Below, piece after piece: positions 32,787 to 35,984 of a stretch of 35,984 nucleotides of DNA. The stretch is from Micromonospora andamanensis (lineage in GTDB: Bacteria > Actinomycetota > Actinomycetes > Mycobacteriales > Micromonosporaceae), in contig NZ_BOOZ01000060.1 of the NCBI RefSeq assembly GCF_016863495.1, positions 1 through 35,984 of the forward strand, in the 5' to 3' direction. The position numbers and the translations under genes are program-made. The stretch's first letter is position 1. Each line of letters begins with the position of its first letter. The notes below the pieces were generated by a model that worked only from the letters and a program-made list of their open reading frames with translations, had not been told where the DNA came from and ran no database searches.

Positions 32787-35700
32787 CGCTGACCGGATCG
32801 GGCCAGGGCACGCAGCGCCGCGACGCGAGCCAAACGGTTGGTGGCCTGCTCGAAGGCGGGGTCGACGCCGAGTGCACGAATGTGGTGGTCACGCAGCAGG
32901 GTCGGCAGGAGATGCGATGAATCGCGCTGTGCGGTGAGGGTGCAGTAGTAGCGGCGTAGGGCGGCGTCGCGAGTCGACCACGCGGAGACGAGCGTCTTCT
33001 CGGCGGTGTGTGGCTGCCGCGCGTCGGCAGACAGGTCGGCCAGGCGTTGCGTCTGCTCGCGCAGTGCGTGGTCCTGTGGCCCGGTCTGCTGCGGCAGGCA
33101 CTGCAGCAGAGCGCGGTAGCCCGAGCCGGTGTCGGCGGCGAACGCGGCGGCGAGCCGAGCCATGGACGCGGCGGCCAGCGCCTGCGCCGACACGCCGAGG
33201 TGCTCGGCGGCTGCTATCTGGGCAATGACGCAGCCGGTGTCGGCGGCGAATACGTCCTCGGCTGCGGCGAGCGCCTCGTCGCAGCCGTAGCGGCCGGGAT
33301 GGTCCTGGTGTGGCACGAGCGACAACTGGCCGGGCAGGCCGCGGGCGTTGAGTTCGGCGGCGAACGCGGCCAGGGCTGCGGTGACGGCCGGGTGGTGCTC
33401 GGGCGCGGTCAGCCGGAGCACGAGGATGAGGTGCTGGTCGGCGTCGATGCGGACCAGGTCGCGCTGGCGCCGAATCCACCACCGGTGTATCTCGTCGTGC
33501 AGTGTCGTGGTGAAGGCAGCGAGGTGCCGGATGATGTCGTCGAAGCGGGCCGGGTTGCCGGCCAGCCGCGCGTGCACCACGCCTGCGCTTCCGGGTATCT
33601 GCGGCCGGCCGGGCGTCGCGAGGTGGGGCAGCGGCCGATGCGGTGGCGTGGTGGCAAGCATGGGAATCAGCAGCTCGGCGGCACGGCCGATCCACCCGTG
33701 GTCGTCAGGTTGAGCGTCCTCGTGCAGTTCCACCCGTTCAGCCTGGGCCAGGCGGTGCCGCAGCAGAGTTCGGTCGAGACGGTGGTCGAGGTTCAAGGGC
33801 TGGCGGAACTCACCGTGGCAGAGCACGACACGGGCCGGGACACGCCAGTGCCGCTGCCACGCCTGTAGCGCGGACTCCCAACCCTGCCCCGCTCGCGGCG
33901 ACAGGTCGCGGGCGGTGAGCAGCCATCGGGCGGCAGCGAGAATCGTGCGGCGATACCGCACGCGCGGCAGGTACGGCAGGGTGCGGGCGGCACCGACGTC
34001 GAACGGACCGAATACGGCGGTGCGGGCGTCGGCGACCTCAGCGAGGAAACGTGCCAGCGGAGGGCTCTGCACGACCTTGTCGAGTGCGTGGGGAACGTGG
34101 GGGATGACCCGACGACCGGTGGAGACCTGCACTAGGTACATCTGGTCGGCGTCGGCGGTGACGGCCAAATCGTCGAGGCTGATCGGCTGGCCCGTGGGGT
34201 GCTCGGCAAGCGCGAGGACGTCGGGCAGGAACTGGGGAACCCGGGTGACGTTCTCGTTGTGCGGCCGGCGCGGCGGGAACGACAACTGCACCACCACCGC
34301 GCCGCCGCTCGGCGTGCCCGGCGCGCAGGCGGCAGCGAGCTGAGCCTGCTGGTCTTCGTCGAAGAGGTAGATGAAGCGGCCGGCCATGCTGGTGGGCGCG
34401 CCCGGCGCCGCAGTGAAGCGCAGCCGAAAGTCGCCTCTGTTCAAGGCGTCGAGGGACGCGGCGTAGATCGCCACGCCGAGTTCGATGCGTGCCGGCGGTA
34501 TGACGTCTGCCGGTTCGCCAACGGTCAGCGCGTCGATGTCTGCGTCAGTAAGGGTGATTTCGCTGTGCCCGTCGAGCGCAGCCCGTTGCACCAGGGCAAG
34601 GAACGCCGCGTCGCGTTCGTTGACGCTGCGCCAACTCGGATGGGCGCGGGGCGCACCTAGATAGCCGGTGGGGTAGCCGAGCCCGGAATCGGCGAGCAGG
34701 TCTCGCACCGCGACGAGCGCGCCGTGGCCGTAGCGGGCCCGGAACCGGGAGCGGTAGTCCTGCCACGCGGTCGTCCCGAACGGCTTCGTGCTGACTCGCA
34801 GCAGAACCTGTGCGGCGTCGACAGCTTCCGTCACCACCTGCTCGGGAACGCGGATCTGAGCGTCAAGGCGGGTGTCGACGGCCAGGGTGTGCTGGCTGCC
34901 AGCGACGATCTGGCGCATCCGTTCGGCGATCGCGGTCCGGTTCGCCGAGACCTGCGCCAGGTCGTTGTTGCCGTTGTGCTGACTGATCAGCTGCCGCACG
35001 ATCTCAAGATCGCGCAGCAAGGCGGCAACGTCATCGAACTGCCCGCCGTCAGCGGCTGTCACTATCTCGATCACGTGTGTGAGGCCGTCGGTGACCGTCA
35101 TCGGCGGGCGCAGGGCGCTGATGAGAGCGCCCTGCCGCAACAGGTCGTCGAGGACAGTGGTGACCTGTTCGGGCCGGGCCGCGGGGAACCGCTCGGCCAG
35201 CGCAGCGGCAAGATGGTCATACCGGACGGGAACGACGGCCCTGGCGAGTGCCGCCTGAACGGGCGCCGTGTAGCGCACCGACGCCTCGCGCAGCGGCACT
35301 GCCTTGCCCCCGCCCGGATCGACACGGCGGGCGATAATGAACCGGCCGTCACGAACAACGCCGGTGTTGTCTGCGACCACGGGCAGTCGATGGCGCAACT
35401 GCGGGTGCTGTTCCAGCCGACCGATCACGGCCGCAATCCACTCGCTGTCGACCCGAGCCACGACGCGGTGCCGTCGTCCGATGGTCACGCTGCCCGCTCC
35501 GACGGCAGCGACCGTGACGCCGGCGAACAACCCGAACGGCGTTGTCCGCCGTTGCCACCGCAGCAGATAGCTGGCCACGGAGATGACGGCCCGGCGAACC
35601 ACTTTGGCCGTCGTGTCGGGACTCGCGCTGATGCGGTCGAGCCGCGCTGCGAGGGTGGGGCTCGCCAGGGCGAGGGCATCACGGATGTCGGCGCGCGCCC

Positions 35701-35848
35701 ACGTCTTCATCAACCATGTCAGGCCCTCCCGCAGCACGGCAGTGTCGCTGGCAAGGTCCAAGCCGGAAGGAACCTCAAGGTCGCCGGGATCCGTGGTGGC
35801 GCGCACCATGACCACGCCGGCGGTACGGAAGCTGGGCGGAGCTGGCAC
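32783..35848 (-). CDS. lanB: Class I lantibiotic dehydratase (LanB)
   Basis: I start at the GTG at 35848 (VPAPPSFRTAGVVMVRATTD), which follows GGGGAGG at an 8-nt spacing; the frame stays open further upstream. The 1021-aa protein is full length for LanB. The N-terminal glutamylation domain (about 1-650) has VASYLLRWQRRTTPFGLFAG and WQDYRSRFRARYGHGALVAV. The C-terminal elimination domain (about 730-1000) has HDEIHRWWIRRQRDLVRIDA and GRYGCDEALAAAEDVFAADT. It uses glutamyl-tRNA to dehydrate Ser and Thr in the precursor. It is coupled to LanC by an ATGA overlap and lies 82 bp after the precursor gene. Confidence 0.9.
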   Translation of the reverse strand: MPAPPSFRTAGVVMVRATTDPGDLEVPSGLDLASDTAVLREGLTWLMKTWARADIRDALALASPTLAARLDRISASPDTTAKVVRRAVISVASYLLRWQRRTTPFGLFAGVTVAAVGAGSVTIGRRHRVVARVDSEWIAAVIGRLEQHPQLRHRLPVVADNTGVVRDGRFIIARRVDPGGGKAVPLREASVRYTAPVQAALARAVVPVRYDHLAAALAERFPAARPEQVTTVLDDLLRQGALISALRPPMTVTDGLTHVIEIVTAADGGQFDDVAALLRDLEIVRQLISQHNGNNDLAQVSANRTAIAERMRQIVAGSQHTLAVDTRLDAQIRVPEQVVTEAVDAAQVLLRVSTKPFGTTAWQDYRSRFRARYGHGALVAVRDLLADSGLGYPTGYLGAPRAHPSWRSVNERDAAFLALVQRAALDGHSEITLTDADIDALTVGEPADVIPPARIELGVAIYAASLDALNRGDFRLRFTAAPGAPTSMAGRFIYLFDEDQQAQLAAACAPGTPSGGAVVVQLSFPPRRPHNENVTRVPQFLPDVLALAEHPTGQPISLDDLAVTADADQMYLVQVSTGRRVIPHVPHALDKVVQSPPLARFLAEVADARTAVFGPFDVGAARTLPYLPRVRYRRTILAAARWLLTARDLSPRAGQGWESALQAWQRHWRVPARVVLCHGEFRQPLNLDHRLDRTLLRHRLAQAERVELHEDAQPDDHGWIGRAAELLIPMLATTPPHRPLPHLATPGRPQIPGSAGVVHARLAGNPARFDDIIRHLAAFTTTLHDEIHRWWIRRQRDLVRIDADQHLILVLRLTAPEHHPAVTAALAAFAAELNARGLPGQLSLVPHQDHPGRYGCDEALAAAEDVFAADTGCVIAQIAAAEHLGVSAQALAAASMARLAAAFAADTGSGYRALLQCLPQQTGPQDHALREQTQRLADLSADARQPHTAEKTLVSAWSTRDAALRRYYCTLTAQRDSSHLLPTLLRDHHIRALGVDPAFEQATNRLARVAALRALARSGQR

Positions 35849-35877
35849 GGCATACGCCTCCCCGACGCACGGACCGC

Positions 35878-35908
35878 GCCGTCGGCGCCCACGTCGGGCG
35901 CCGACGGC
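35878..35908 (-). terminator. Perfect 13-bp hairpin between precursor and LanB
   Basis: Bases 35878-35890 pair exactly with 35896-35908 around a 5-nt loop. On the minus strand the hairpin lies 22 nt after the precursor stop and about 20 nt before the LanB ribosome site. It is not followed by a T-run. It fits a partial transcription stop or RNA-processing element that keeps precursor levels above enzyme levels. Confidence 0.65.
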
Positions 35909-35930
35909 ATGGTCAGGATGAGCCCCCGGA

Positions 35931-35984
35931 TCAGACCGGGTCGCAGGACTTGGTCGTGCAGGCACTCGTGCTGCAGCTAGGCCC
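35931..35984 (-). CDS. lanA: 3' end of a lanthipeptide precursor gene (partial, cut by window edge)
   Basis: The last frame of the window on the minus strand encodes GPSCSTSACTTKSCDPV and stops with TGA at 35931-35933. Three Cys with four Ser and three Thr in 17 residues is what a class I lanthipeptide core looks like. Its position directly upstream of LanB is where FxLD-type loci keep the precursor. The leader and start lie beyond the window. The dehydratable Ser/Thr and the Cys would give up to three thioether rings. The assignment rests on position and composition. Confidence 0.75.
   Translation of the reverse strand, partial: GPSCSTSACTTKSCDPV

Overview
The window is very GC-rich, uses GTG and ATG starts, has tightly overlapping genes (ATGA/GTGA junctions), and carries NRPS and lanthipeptide-type genes. 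This points to a filamentous actinomycete, and Micromonosporaceae would be my guess. No species can be fixed from the sequence alone.

Left part (1-8.8 kb, all on the plus strand): the end of an integrative element. A translationally coupled operon encodes a PP-loop (PAPS-reductase-like) protein, a C5-cytosine DNA methyltransferase, a second DNA methyltransferase of the SPPF type, and an XF1762-like protein. It is followed by an unknown protein, a VUT/YhhQ-like transporter, a phage-type TGT/DpdA-like protein, an excisionase-like HTH protein and a tyrosine integrase. A tRNA-Lys(UUU) gene lies about 420 bp beyond the integrase. The gene set reads as a DNA-modification cassette: two methyltransferases plus what may be salvage and insertion of a 7-deazaguanine precursor. 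Three of its genes contain single-base frame breaks, which are either decay or read errors.

Middle (8.8-12.7 kb): degraded sequence, one intact 640-aa orphan protein, and a truncated, frameshifted relic of an Rv2466c-like mycothiol-dependent nitroreductase.

Right part (12.5-27.3 kb, all on the minus strand): a compact NRPS cluster. Transcription runs from high to low coordinates: TauD-like dioxygenase 2, a DUF6875-like protein, an NRPS (A-T-C-A-T-E-TE), an AsnB-type amidotransferase/synthetase and TauD-like dioxygenase 1. After a 252-bp gap come an IMP dehydrogenase of a minority type, an ATP-grasp ligase and a possible small ORF. The architecture predicts a dipeptide core whose second residue is epimerised, with two alpha-ketoglutarate oxidations and one or two ATP-dependent ligations or amidations. 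The extra IMPDH may be a self-resistance target.

Far right (27.7-36 kb): an IS5-family transposase relic, then a class I lanthipeptide cluster on the minus strand: a precursor (only its last 17 residues lie inside the window), LanB, LanC, a stand-alone SpaB-C/thiopeptide-type protein, a helical-repeat protein and a PIMT/FxLD-type methyltransferase. The precursor tail GPSCSTSACTTKSCDPV lies immediately upstream of LanB and is separated from it by a perfect 13-bp hairpin.
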